NCBI GenBank assembly: GCA_010672825.2
Contig: JAAHFU020000006.1
Coordinates: 279,756-343,755, forward strand
Length of the DNA: 64,000 bases
Reading direction: 5' to 3'
From: Leptolyngbya sp. SIO1E4
GTDB taxonomy: Bacteria; Cyanobacteriota; Cyanobacteriia; Phormidesmidales; Phormidesmidaceae
Shown: positions 44,425 through 53,068 of the stretch, piece by piece
Position numbering within the stretch: position 1 is the first letter of the stretch
How the letters are laid out: every line of letters starts with the position of its first letter
Program-made: the position numbers and the translations under genes
The notes under the pieces: model-generated
Told to the model about the DNA's origin: nothing
The model's input: only the letters and a program-made list of their open reading frames with translations
The model's database searches: none

Positions 44425-44666
44425 ATTAAGGGATGAACCTCTTGCTCAATGCGTCCCCCTTTATGAAAAGTGGCATTGTCAATGATGAGTTTTTGTCTCG
44501 GTTCCAAGCTCGGAATCAGGCAGGTTTCCAACCAGGTCTCAAAGACCTCACGATTACAAGCCCCTTCGACCGTGAACGGGGCTAGGAGCTTTCCCTGGCA
44601 GAGGGCCGCAATCATATTGACGCGCCCTTGGCGACGACCTGACTTCATCCTCTTTTGGTGCATCAT
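44425..44666 (-). pseudogene. IS630-family transposase relic
   Basis: Minus-strand frame reads SGRRQGRVNMIAALCQGKLLAPFTVEG, then WLETCLIPSLEPRQKLIIDNATFHKGGRIEQ, the central part of IS630 (DDE_3) transposases with the second catalytic Asp in IIDNATFH. The expected YLPPYSPDLN segment with the last acidic residue is absent, and the N-terminal third is missing. It is fused to the end of the M41-like fragment. Confidence 0.82.
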
Positions 44667-44946
44667 GACCGAAGTTGAACTTGTCCTCTGCTACGGCACC
44701 AGCGAAGCAAACACAGGCATAAATGAGTTTGTCTATGTCAGGCGAAGTCGGTTTCGGATCAGGATAAGAATAGTTGACACCTTCCTTACCGGCCTCTGTG
44801 ACTAATACATTGATGTATGGTAAATCGAAGATTTCATGTATCAAAACATGGCCAGCCTCATGAAAGGCAGTTGATAAAGGACTTGAGTTGATATTTCCCT
44901 TAATACACATACAGAACTTTAAAATACTGCTTTCTATGAGTTGCAT
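44660..44946 (-). pseudogene. Truncated M41-like zinc protease gene (HEAGH)
   Basis: The frame begins MQLIESSILKFCMCIKG and contains STAFHEAGHVLIHEIFDLPYINVLV, a metalloprotease HEAGH zinc site, then IDKLIYACVCFAGAVAEDKF, as in the peptidase part of FtsH (M41) and its stand-alone relatives. Homology ends at about residue 96, where the IS630 relic begins, so the third zinc ligand region is lost. There is no AAA domain upstream. It was probably a small stand-alone M41-like protein before the insertion. Confidence 0.7.
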
Positions 44947-45101
44947 TCTATTTAATCAATAACTTCTAATGTCTTGTTAGTTAAGCATGTCGAGTCTACG
45001 AGCTTTCAATCCTGGGCTTGAGATTAAATTTTCAAAACTATTAAGTGAGTCGTTAAGCTCCCTGTAGAATAAAGTCAATTTAAGTAAATATTATATTTAA
45101 T

Positions 45102-45233
45102 GATACTCTCGCCACTGTTCTCTCCGACATGGATGCCGAAATCGCCGCCCTGGAAGCCCGCCAAGCCAAGACCCAGGCCATTAAGCAAGGCATGATGCAA
45201 GAACTCCTTACTGGGAGGACGCGGTTGGTATGA
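45102..45233 (+). pseudogene. 3' end of a type I restriction specificity gene (hsdS)
   Basis: The frame ending at 45233 reads DTLATVLSDMDAEIAALEARQ then AKTQAIKQGMMQELLTGRTRLV, the coiled-coil C-terminus typical of HsdS proteins. Upstream, AT-rich noncoding sequence replaces the target-recognition domains. The TGA overlaps the ATG of the following nuclease gene (ATGA), the arrangement expected if an intact hsdS once preceded it. Confidence 0.85.
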
Positions 45234-46450
45234 GTGCCCCCACCCCTGACCCCCAGAAGCGACTAGAGCAATTTGTTGTCAATAACGCTGACCTCGAACG
45301 GTTGGAAAGCCTGCTTAATCAGTTCAACATCTTTGAAGCGGTGGGTATGGTGCGGCAAGAGATTCGCCACTCCCACTTTCTCGCCTTCCTGTTGAATCCC
45401 AGCGCCGCCCATCACCTCGGTGATATCTTTCTCAAAACCTTCCTCAAACAGCTCTTGCTAGAGGCCGACAACGCTACCGTTAGTCCCATTGAGATTGATG
45501 TTGCCACCCTCACCGATACCAAAGTTCGCCGTGAGTGGAAAAATATCGACATTCTGCTCATTTCCCCTGGCAGCAAAATCGTTTGCGCCATTGAAAATAA
45601 AGTTGATGCTGGCGAGCATTCCAACCAGCTTCAGCGCTATCGCCAGATCGTACAAAAGGAATTTCCCGAACATCGCTATGTCTTTGTTTTCCTTACCCTG
45701 TCGGGGATTCCTCCCTACGGCGATGAAGACCAGCAACACTGGTCTACCTACAGCTACGCCCACATTGCTGACCTAATTGATAACTTGAGTGACCGCTATC
45801 AATTTGCCATCAGCTCTGAAGTAAAGAACCTGATGCAACACTACAGCACACTAATCAGAAGACATCTCATGGAAGACTCTGAAATCGCCCAACTCTGTCG
45901 TCAAATCTATCAGCAGCACAAAGAAGCCCTCGATCTCATCTTTGAACACCGCCCTGACCATGAAGCTAATATTTTTGATCTGCTGAAAACCCTTGTGGTA
46001 AATACACCTGCCGACCAAATAGCCATAGACCATGCCTGGCGATCTAGAAAAATCCTTGGCTTTGCGATTCGCGCATGGGATGCCCTCCCCTTTCAAACCA
46101 CCTGCCGAGGTTGGACATCCAGCAAACGCATCGCGATCTTTGAGTTCAAGGTGGAACCAGCGCGCATCTTCCTCGATCTGACCCTAGGGCCTGGCCCCAC
46201 CAACATTCGACAAGCTATCTTCAACGCCCTGAAAACCCATCAGATCCAGGGCCTGACAACCCGTCTACCTGAGGCAAGCTGGGTTCCCTTGCTAAGAAAC
46301 ATCGCTGTTGATCGCATCAGCCCGGAAACCCCCATCGAGACCATTACCGAAGACTTGTATCCTTTCTGGGAAAGTTTCCTAAACGACGAACTACCCAAAA
46401 TCAACGATGCAATCGTCTCAGAACTTTCAAAGATTGATGCAGCAAGCTGA
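45230..46450 (+). CDS. PD-(D/E)XK nuclease-family protein, restriction-associated
   Basis: 406 aa. N-terminal region NIFEAVGMVRQEIRHSHFLAFLLNP with HLGDIFLKTFL is the conserved front of the PDDEXK family often found next to type I restriction genes. The catalytic core reads KNIDILLISPGSKIVCAIENKVDAGEHSNQLQRY: Asp, then E-x-K, then Gln. The C-terminal half is helical and less recognisable. ATG overlaps the hsdS stop. Bracketed by two copies of the hsdS 3' end (45165-45207 and 46480-46521), it looks like cargo placed between hsdS tails. Defence role inferred. Confidence 0.82.
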   Translation: MSAPTPDPQKRLEQFVVNNADLERLESLLNQFNIFEAVGMVRQEIRHSHFLAFLLNPSAAHHLGDIFLKTFLKQLLLEADNATVSPIEIDVATLTDTKVRREWKNIDILLISPGSKIVCAIENKVDAGEHSNQLQRYRQIVQKEFPEHRYVFVFLTLSGIPPYGDEDQQHWSTYSYAHIADLIDNLSDRYQFAISSEVKNLMQHYSTLIRRHLMEDSEIAQLCRQIYQQHKEALDLIFEHRPDHEANIFDLLKTLVVNTPADQIAIDHAWRSRKILGFAIRAWDALPFQTTCRGWTSSKRIAIFEFKVEPARIFLDLTLGPGPTNIRQAIFNALKTHQIQGLTTRLPEASWVPLLRNIAVDRISPETPIETITEDLYPFWESFLNDELPKINDAIVSELSKIDAAS

Positions 46451-46479
46451 AGCGATCTCCGAAATCCTCTTCTCATTTT

Positions 46480-46604
46480 GCTGAGACCCAGGCCATCAGA
46501 AAGGCACGATATAAGAACTCCCAAATGACACTAGGGTTCGAGCTGTCTGATGCGGAGGTCCAGGCTAAGGTTATAGAGTGTGTGCAGCAAGAACGTCTAA
46601 GTAA
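46480..46604 (+). pseudogene. Second, decayed hsdS-tail copy with unknown continuation
   Basis: The first 42 bp align with the hsdS tail at 45165-45207 (shared GAGACCCAGGCCAT / AAGACCCAGGCCAT and AAGAACTCC). The frame then continues MTLGFELSDAEVQAKVIECVQQERLSKG to a stop at about 46612, which I do not recognise. No start is present. Confidence 0.55.
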
Positions 46605-46627
46605 GGGTTGAAGCGGAGATAGGACTG

Positions 46628-46974
46628 ATGAGGTATGCCACGCCAGAGGATGATCGCCGCTCGGCAGAGCGCCCAGACATAACGCAGCAATCTCGGATGA
46701 CAGAACTGAGGATAGCGCTGAGGGAAGGCAATCAGGTTCTAGAGGAGGCTTTACGCGGGATGGGGATAGAGCCGGACCCACCTTTGAAAAACCTCCAGGC
46801 TGGATTGAGATGGAGGAAGTTAATTTCGGTGAAGAGTCGATCCGTGAAACTGGAGCGTTGGTCCATGACTTGGAGATTGTTCTACAGATGCTGAATGATC
46901 TTCAGTCAACGATTGAGGGTCAACAGGCGGCCAGGGATATTGAATCCCCCCCGCGATCGCAGTCTCAGTCTTGA
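46628..46974 (+). pseudogene. Unrecognised frameshifted coding remnant
   Basis: An ATG-initiated frame runs MTELRIALREGNQVLEEALRGM then loses sense near 46790. A second frame continues FEKPPGWIEMEEVNFGEESI and LEIVLQMLNDLQSTIEGQQAA to the TGA at 46972-46974. The two halves join plausibly by one frameshift into a helical protein of about 115 residues. No family recognised. A short gene from the ATG at 46810 is also possible. Confidence 0.35.
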
Positions 46975-47368
46975 CTGAGTAAGGCCAGGTCAACGGTAAT
47001 GAGTTCTTGGAAAACGGGAGTAAACTAGCTTGACCGGCCATCAATCACAAGACGGCACCCGTCCGAGTCACATTGCAGTTCAATAAGGCCGGGGTATCGA
47101 GCGTAGATGGCACTTATAGCAATCAACCCTGTGACAATAAGGAGCACAACAAGACGCAATTCTGGAAAGTCCGGAAAACCTTGCGGAATCCCCTCTCACA
47201 GAAAAAGAATAGATTACAAGGAGCATTGCCTCTCTGGACGACTCAGCACACAAGAAGCAATGCCCCATGAGGATTTCAGCTGTTGGCTCAACAGTCTTGG
47301 GACGGAACATGAACGCCCATGTCCGCTGTAGTCTGGGCAAAAACTGTCCGCCTTGATGCCAAACGGCA
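46975..47368. other. Intergenic stretch without supported gene
   Basis: Open frames are short on both strands and none has a recognisable motif or a convincing ribosome binding site. The stretch looks like decayed DNA between the restriction remnants and the membrane-protein gene, whose stop codon is at 47369. Confidence 0.4.
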
Positions 47369-48064
47369 TTACGAAAAACTACTCTCTGTTAATACCTGCT
47401 TGTTAATTTCAGTTAATTTTTTATCTAGTACCTTTTGGATAGATGCAACTTTTTCTTCTTGAGCTTTATTGCAGCTTTTGAAATTCCTAAGTCTTATAGT
47501 TTTAGTCACAATATCAATGATTAATAAAATAATGAACAATAAAATAAAGAGTAAACCACTAATAGTAATCACAAAAAAGGCATAATCTGTACTTATTGAA
47601 AAAGGAAGAAGTGTAACAATAAGAACAATAAATATAACAAACAAGGCGGCAAGGCTGCCTGACCTTCCAGCTCTTTCCATCTCAAGATGAAAAATCTTTC
47701 GATCTGGTATAAATTCAACTACTTTAAAGCGCTCAAGAATTTCTCTGTAGGGTTCATACAATGGATGGGAACACTTTGTGTCATGTGAAATTAGTCTAAC
47801 CCAATTGCTTCGTTTGCCTTCACTGGAAAGCCAAATACCAGAAATATGTTCCCCATTTTTTATGAGAAGCTCTTTGAATAATGGTTGTACCTTAACAAAA
47901 CCTTGACGCCCATTGTTTTTTTGAAGATAAAATTCGATAAAGGGTTTTGAGTAGTACTTGTCTCCTACAACATACTTTTGTATGCCTATAGCTTGCCCGG
48001 AGACTGTCTTGAAATGAATAGTATGACCATCTATTGAAACCGACTCATTTTGAAGATTGTTCAT
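47369..48064 (-). CDS. Unknown two-TM membrane protein
   Basis: 231 aa. Soluble N-terminus (1-130) predicted to be beta-rich, with no known motif. Two adjacent transmembrane helices at about 139-157 and 164-186 (FVIFIVLIVTLLPFS, FVITISGLLFILLFIILLII) are followed by a basic, helical C-terminal tail with many Lys. AT-rich codon use differs from the GC-richer flanks and suggests transfer. The upstream 48065-48730 region with three related palindromes may control it. I do not recognise the family. Confidence 0.7.
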   Translation of the reverse strand: MNNLQNESVSIDGHTIHFKTVSGQAIGIQKYVVGDKYYSKPFIEFYLQKNNGRQGFVKVQPLFKELLIKNGEHISGIWLSSEGKRSNWVRLISHDTKCSHPLYEPYREILERFKVVEFIPDRKIFHLEMERAGRSGSLAALFVIFIVLIVTLLPFSISTDYAFFVITISGLLFILLFIILLIIDIVTKTIRLRNFKSCNKAQEEKVASIQKVLDKKLTEINKQVLTESSFS

Positions 48065-48308
48065 GTCCCTGATTCCACATCTTAACAGCCGATAGAGATA
48101 ATAGGAATTAGTGCAGGTTCTCGATTTTCCTCTGATTTCTTATCTTCTAGGAAATGTTATCGTCATTCACTGCTGTATTCAGATTAGACTATTTGACCTG
48201 TTGCCCACAAACCGCAATCCCTCTGCATAAACTCTGAATCTCCACATTAGCTCCTCCAAGCAACTCTTCTCCGGCAGCCCCCTGAAGCTTTCTCTTCTCC
48301 GACTAACG

Positions 48309-48566
48309 TGTTCCATTTCCTAGGTAGGAACATGTATAAGAAGCACCTGCGTTCCAAACGCCATGCCCATTCCGTCATTTTCCCAGCAGCTCTGGAGTTT
48401 TACTGTGCCTACCCCGAACTCGATTTATGGTGTCTTATATTTCCAACCACACGACCGGCGTGATTGCTCCCCCATTCCCCTCTGCGCCTGTACATGTTCC
48501 ATTCCCTCCAAGGAACATGTACGAGTACTTGATATTTAAGAACATATTCCACAATATAGAACATGT
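48309..48566. repeat. Three related palindromic elements
   Basis: Element 1: TGTTCC (48309-48314) facing GGAACA (48327-48332). Element 2: GTACATGTTCC (48490-48500) facing GGAACATGTAC (48512-48522). Element 3: ACATATTC (48542-48549) facing GAACATGT (48559-48566). They align as diverged copies of one unit of about 30 bp ending AGGAACATGTA. The rest of 48065-48730 has no supported gene apart from a doubtful 43-codon frame at 48332. Confidence 0.75.
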
Positions 48567-48730
48567 AAGAGGAAGATGCCGGACGCCTCAAGAGCCCAAA
48601 GGCCGGACCGTGAGGCCAAGCACGTTAAGCACCACTCGACACATTCCCCGCCCGCCCCCGACACATTTCGGGAGACCCGACCATGCAAGATTTCTGGTTC
48701 TGTCGCACTCACGTTAGATTAGTCGGGAGA

Positions 48731-50506
48731 TCAATTGAGGGCGGTTTTAATTTCTGCCAAAACGGCAGCTTCTGCGGGGTCAATCCGCCGTTTGTCTAGA
48801 GGGCCATCCCCGGCGGCACGCGCGACCCGGTCGCACCCCGCATAGATCAGGTCTTTGTAGTCACGAAGTTCCTCAGGCGTCGCTTTCTCCCTCAAAATCG
48901 CGATGGCCTGATTGATTGCAGTGAGGGCGATCGTCAGCACCTCGTTCGCTGTTTTGTCACTACTATTGATTTGCTTCAGGACGAACTGCCGCTTCGCCGA
49001 GTGACCAAACAAAGCATGAACGAGAGGATTATCAGGATATTTGCTCGTGGCCCCCGCTAATACTTGTCTCAGGACAACCGATTCCAACTGGTCAGAAATA
49101 AATCCGGTTTCGGCCATCGATACGGCAGTAGCGCTCCAGGTCACTGCCGTGGCGAGGGTCAGCAATTCCTCAACGGTGTAACCGGCGGTGTAATCAATCT
49201 TGTCGTAGTCATTCATGTGGGTTTGAAACACATCGTCTTTAATCCAGTCCAGCGTGGTTCTAATGTTGTGGGCTGGTGTGGGCATGAGGCTCAAGTACAT
49301 CATCTGACGAATGGTTTGTCCGACAGAGCCGACGATTTCGTAGCGATCGAAGACATTGGCCACCGCCGTTCCCATGCCGAGTTTCATGACCGTTCCTCGC
49401 AGGCCCACGTCGGTCAGGGGTAAGGAGTCCTTTTGTTGTGCTGTTGCCATCAACGCTTGAGCGATCGCCCCGCCCTGCTGATAGGCGACCTGAGCGGTGG
49501 CCGGGAGCGGCTCATCTGGCCCCTCTTCCGGTGCAATGACCGCGCAATCTCCGGCAGCAAAAACCTCTGGATGTGCCAGCAACTGTAGCGTCGGCTTCAC
49601 CAGAAGCTGACCTCTTTTTGCCCGTTGGCTGTCTGGAATGGGGAGCGCTTGCACCAACGGATGAACCTTTGTCCCAGCGGTCCAAACAACGGTGTGGGCA
49701 AACAAGCGTTCTGGCTGATCATCGCGCCTATATTCCACCCCATTCGGACGCACTGCGGTCACCGTCGCGCCCACTATCAGCTCCGGTTGAATCACCCGAT
49801 CTTCCATAGCCGCGATGACTGTATCTCGAAGACGACTATTCACATCACCGTTGAGAATGTCACTACGGTTGAGCAACACGATGCGAATGTCTTCTCGGTT
49901 GCTGACTATTTCATGAATTGTTTCACCGGCTATTTCACGGGCCACATCCCCATACCATCGCGGCATCAGGTCGCCTAGGGTCAGGGTCAGCTCGACGCCA
50001 ACTGGGCCACCCCCAACAATGGCTATCGTCAGCAGCGATTGCCGCGCCTTGGCCGATGGCTGCTGCACGGCTTCTCGGCATCGCGCCATGAGATGCTGCT
50101 TTAAAGCATCCGCCTCGGCCTTGCTGTGAAATGTAAAGGCATGTTCGGCGGCACCCGCTGCAAAAAATGCCGGGACACTGCCGGGTGTCACCACCAAATT
50201 GTCATACTCTTGGACAGTGCCATCGGCTAAGTAAACCTGACGCGACTCTAAATCAACCGATGTGACCGTGCTTCTGATGAAAGAAATGTCGCGACCCTGC
50301 AGCAATCCGACGTACACAGGATGGATTTGATAGGATTGCATCTCACCGCTCATGTAGTCGTACAACAGCGGCTTGAAACAAAAGCGCTCGTTCCGGTCAA
50401 TCAGAACAATGGGATGTGGATAGCCTTGGTTGGTCAGATGTAAAGCGGTAAAGAGTCCGGCAAAGCCGGCACCGATGATGATAGTTGGAGCCTTGGATGA
50501 AGTCAT
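48731..50506 (-). CDS. ndb: Type II NADH dehydrogenase (NDH-2) with C-terminal extension
   Basis: 591 aa from ATG at 50506. FAD-binding GAGFAGLFTALHL (13-25), the second Rossmann motif IAIVGGGPVGVELTLTLGDL, FAAGDCAVI near 320 and a quinone-site region with AQVAYQQGGAIAQAL. Membrane-associated enzyme passing electrons from NAD(P)H to quinone without proton pumping. The first 400 residues match NDH-2; the last 190 (from about DWIKDDVFQTHMND) are a helical extension not typical of short NDH-2 enzymes. Final gene of the minus-strand efflux block. Confidence 0.87.
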   Translation of the reverse strand: MTSSKAPTIIIGAGFAGLFTALHLTNQGYPHPIVLIDRNERFCFKPLLYDYMSGEMQSYQIHPVYVGLLQGRDISFIRSTVTSVDLESRQVYLADGTVQEYDNLVVTPGSVPAFFAAGAAEHAFTFHSKAEADALKQHLMARCREAVQQPSAKARQSLLTIAIVGGGPVGVELTLTLGDLMPRWYGDVAREIAGETIHEIVSNREDIRIVLLNRSDILNGDVNSRLRDTVIAAMEDRVIQPELIVGATVTAVRPNGVEYRRDDQPERLFAHTVVWTAGTKVHPLVQALPIPDSQRAKRGQLLVKPTLQLLAHPEVFAAGDCAVIAPEEGPDEPLPATAQVAYQQGGAIAQALMATAQQKDSLPLTDVGLRGTVMKLGMGTAVANVFDRYEIVGSVGQTIRQMMYLSLMPTPAHNIRTTLDWIKDDVFQTHMNDYDKIDYTAGYTVEELLTLATAVTWSATAVSMAETGFISDQLESVVLRQVLAGATSKYPDNPLVHALFGHSAKRQFVLKQINSSDKTANEVLTIALTAINQAIAILREKATPEELRDYKDLIYAGCDRVARAAGDGPLDKRRIDPAEAAVLAEIKTALN

Positions 50507-50706
50507 AATCACTCTGTCATTGTCAATGTGGGTAAAATGCTGCGGCTGTCTCAGTCCGGGACAGCACGCTTGAAGAGGCGGTGAAGGGGCGATTTTGGTA
50601 GCCCATAAGATTCCTCAGGAACCTCATGAGCACCCGTCATCGGGTTGTCACCCGAGCTGCTGAAGCCGGTAAAACTTTTAGGCTTTAAGCGGACGCTCGG
50701 CCCGCA

Positions 50707-52323
50707 TTAGGGCTGGCTATATTGCTGCACAATGCTGAATTGAAAGGGATCTGATGCCAGCTGATTGAGATAGGCTTGGTTGAGAAAGGCGCTGTAATCA
50801 GGCAGCTCGCTCAGGTGACGATTAAAAAAAGCGAGGGTGAGCGCCTGTAGGGCCGGTTGCGCTGAAGCCGGATCAGGTCCGACTAGAAAATCAGGGGCCG
50901 GCAACACCTGCTCACCAAAATCGAGCGGCGTAAAATGAGTTGCATTCTCAATTACGACGAGATATTTGTCTTCAGCCGATATTGACTCAAAGGGTTCGAT
51001 CTGTTCGGGCAAGGCGGGGACAAAGTAATCATCGGTGGCGGCCACGAGTAACGTCGGCACTGACAATGCCCCCATCCCTTTAGACCCAAACAGGTGGCTA
51101 GTGAGGGGATTAATGGCCATCACCGCCTGCACGCGATCGTCTTGCACGTCGAAATTAGCCGTTTCTGGCAGTTCTAAAAACCGACATTGCAGCAGCATCG
51201 ACAAATTTAGCAGGGGCTGCTCGGCGACCGTATCACCACAAACTTCAGTCAGTTGGTGACGTTGCAACTCAGCCCCGGCAGCAGCGAGGGCAGTGTACCC
51301 CCCGAGAGAGTGGCCGAGCACGCCAACCGACTCTAACGTGAGCCGTTGCAGTTCCGATGTTTGCTCCAATGCATCGAGCAGCGCTGAAACATCCCGAGGG
51401 CGGTTGAGCAATGACTGGGGGTCCGGTGGGCCTTCGAGCCCGGTCAGAAACCGCTCAAACTTTTCGGTATTGGTATCAGCATGATCTAAAACGGCGACGG
51501 CATAACCGTGGGAGGCCAGATGTTTGGCTAGGTAAGCAAAAGCTTGGCGATTGGAAGCTACCCCGTGGGAAATGACAATCACTGGTGTTGCTGAGGTGCG
51601 ATCGGGGAGATACAGATCGGCTACTGATGGCGCTGGCCGCCCCGGGTTGATGAAGGTCACCGTTTCCCGGCGCCAGGGATAAACGCCTGATTGACGCAAA
51701 TCACCGGTGCTAGTCGAGACTAGCTCAGCACTATTCTCAGCTTGGCTCTGGGCCTGCTGCTGCAGGTGATCGATCACCTCGGTTTGACGCCGAAAGATGG
51801 CCTGGTTTTCAGCCACCACCTTTTGCACGAGTGGCAGATTGAGCTGAATCGTCTCCAAGGGAAACTGCTGGATGACGTTCAAGACAGTCAGCCCGGCCTC
51901 GTCTGCCGCTGCTAAAGTTAAGGCCGCTCGGATAGCCTGGGCCCCATTAGCGCCGCTCTCAGTCTGGATAATCTGGCCCAGTCGATGCAGCAGCTCGGCC
52001 CCAACATCGCTGTAGCTGAGCCGTGACATCATCACCACATCAATGTCAAAGTCGGTATTCAGGAATTCCTGTAGTGACGTTAATTGCTCTTCATTCAACC
52101 GTGCCGCTAGCAGGCCATCGGCATCGGTCGCGGCTCCGTCGATCGCGATCGCTTCCAACTCTTCTACCGGAATGGTGGCCTCAAAGGGGCCGTAGAAAAA
52201 TTGAATCCGCTCGGCCCCCCACACTGGTAGGGTCGAGATCGCCCCGGCCCCGAGCCCCAACCAGAGAGGGAGCATCGAAAATTTTCTAAGGCGATGAAAG
52301 CGGGTTTGCAGGGTCAGTAGCAT
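50707..52323 (-). CDS. Alpha/beta hydrolase with DUF1400, exported
   Basis: 538 aa from the ATG at 52323, chosen because AGGAGG lies 6 nt upstream. Basic then hydrophobic N-terminus (FSMLPLWLGLGAGAISTLPVWGA) is a signal or anchor. DUF1400 region (about 30-170, FFYGPFEATIPVEELEAIA) is typical of cyanobacterial lipase-like proteins. Hydrolase domain from about 220: VIVISHGVASNRQAFAYLA, nucleophile VGVLGHSLGGYTALA and a late ENATHFTPLDFG His. Substrate unknown, perhaps an ester. Confidence 0.88.
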   Translation of the reverse strand: MLLTLQTRFHRLRKFSMLPLWLGLGAGAISTLPVWGAERIQFFYGPFEATIPVEELEAIAIDGAATDADGLLAARLNEEQLTSLQEFLNTDFDIDVVMMSRLSYSDVGAELLHRLGQIIQTESGANGAQAIRAALTLAAADEAGLTVLNVIQQFPLETIQLNLPLVQKVVAENQAIFRRQTEVIDHLQQQAQSQAENSAELVSTSTGDLRQSGVYPWRRETVTFINPGRPAPSVADLYLPDRTSATPVIVISHGVASNRQAFAYLAKHLASHGYAVAVLDHADTNTEKFERFLTGLEGPPDPQSLLNRPRDVSALLDALEQTSELQRLTLESVGVLGHSLGGYTALAAAGAELQRHQLTEVCGDTVAEQPLLNLSMLLQCRFLELPETANFDVQDDRVQAVMAINPLTSHLFGSKGMGALSVPTLLVAATDDYFVPALPEQIEPFESISAEDKYLVVIENATHFTPLDFGEQVLPAPDFLVGPDPASAQPALQALTLAFFNRHLSELPDYSAFLNQAYLNQLASDPFQFSIVQQYSQP

Positions 52324-52414
52324 TGTTTTCCTCCTAGAGTCGCGGTGATTAGAACGGTAATGGTCAAGATGAGCCGGTTGTGAGCTTCTAGCCAGGGGTG
52401 GATAGTGACAAGCG

Positions 52415-52744
52415 TCATTGGTATTTTTTTGCCGTAAGGTCAAACGTCCGTTTTATTTGAATCGAATCAAAGAATATTTGGGGGCAAGTTTGACTGCTGG
52501 CGAAATCTTGCTGGATACGCTCCTGTAGAGCTTGTAAAAAGTGCAGTGTGGCATAGGCCCTTTCGGGCGAACAACACACCACTTCGCCATTAAATTCAAT
52601 CGAATAAGTGCGGTGGGACAGTTGAGTCACGGGTTTGACCTCAGCGCCAACGGTCAGTGCTTGAGTACTGAGCAGTTCGATCTGCTTACCAATCCACATA
52701 TCTAAGAGGGGGTCGCAGATCATTGAATCGGGGACAACATTCAT
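52415..52744 (-). CDS. Conserved hypothetical protein
   Basis: 109 aa from ATG at 52744 (MNVVPDSMICDP); an earlier in-frame start at 52828 adds 28 low-complexity residues and is less likely. Soluble, mixed alpha/beta, with FNGEVVCCSPERAYATLHFLQAL as a striking central segment. No motif that I can assign. Lies 91 nt upstream of the DUF1400 hydrolase and is probably co-transcribed with it. Confidence 0.55.
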   Translation of the reverse strand: MNVVPDSMICDPLLDMWIGKQIELLSTQALTVGAEVKPVTQLSHRTYSIEFNGEVVCCSPERAYATLHFLQALQERIQQDFASSQTCPQIFFDSIQIKRTFDLTAKKYQ

Positions 52745-52970
52745 GATGAAGGCTCTATTGCGGTGAGAGGATAGGTCGGTCGAGAGGGGGTGAATAAGAC
52801 GGGTCGAGGTGCTCGGGGCTGTCATCATTTAGCGGTCAAATTCCCTGAGGGAGCGGGCAACAGTCCCGAGCTGGTTGAGGTGCGGGCGTGGTCATGCTGA
52901 GCCTTGAAGGCTTCTGGATTAAATGGATGATGCGCCCTAGTGCAGCGCCAGCTTTAAATTTGTGACTTCC

Positions 52971-53047
52971 GTAGGTTGGGTAGAACGCAGTGAAACCCAA
53001 CTTTGGCAAGGGTTTTGTTGGGTTACGCTGTCGCTAACCCAACCTAC
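52971..53047. repeat. MITE-like inverted repeat
   Basis: 77 bp bounded by GTAGGTTGGGT and ACCCAACCTAC, with an internal GAAACCCAAC / GTTGGGTT pair. It is a dispersed cyanobacterial repeat type. It sits between the antiporter stop and the hypothetical gene, with no coding content. Confidence 0.75.
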
Positions 53048-53068
53048 AAATTAAGGATTGACAGACCA

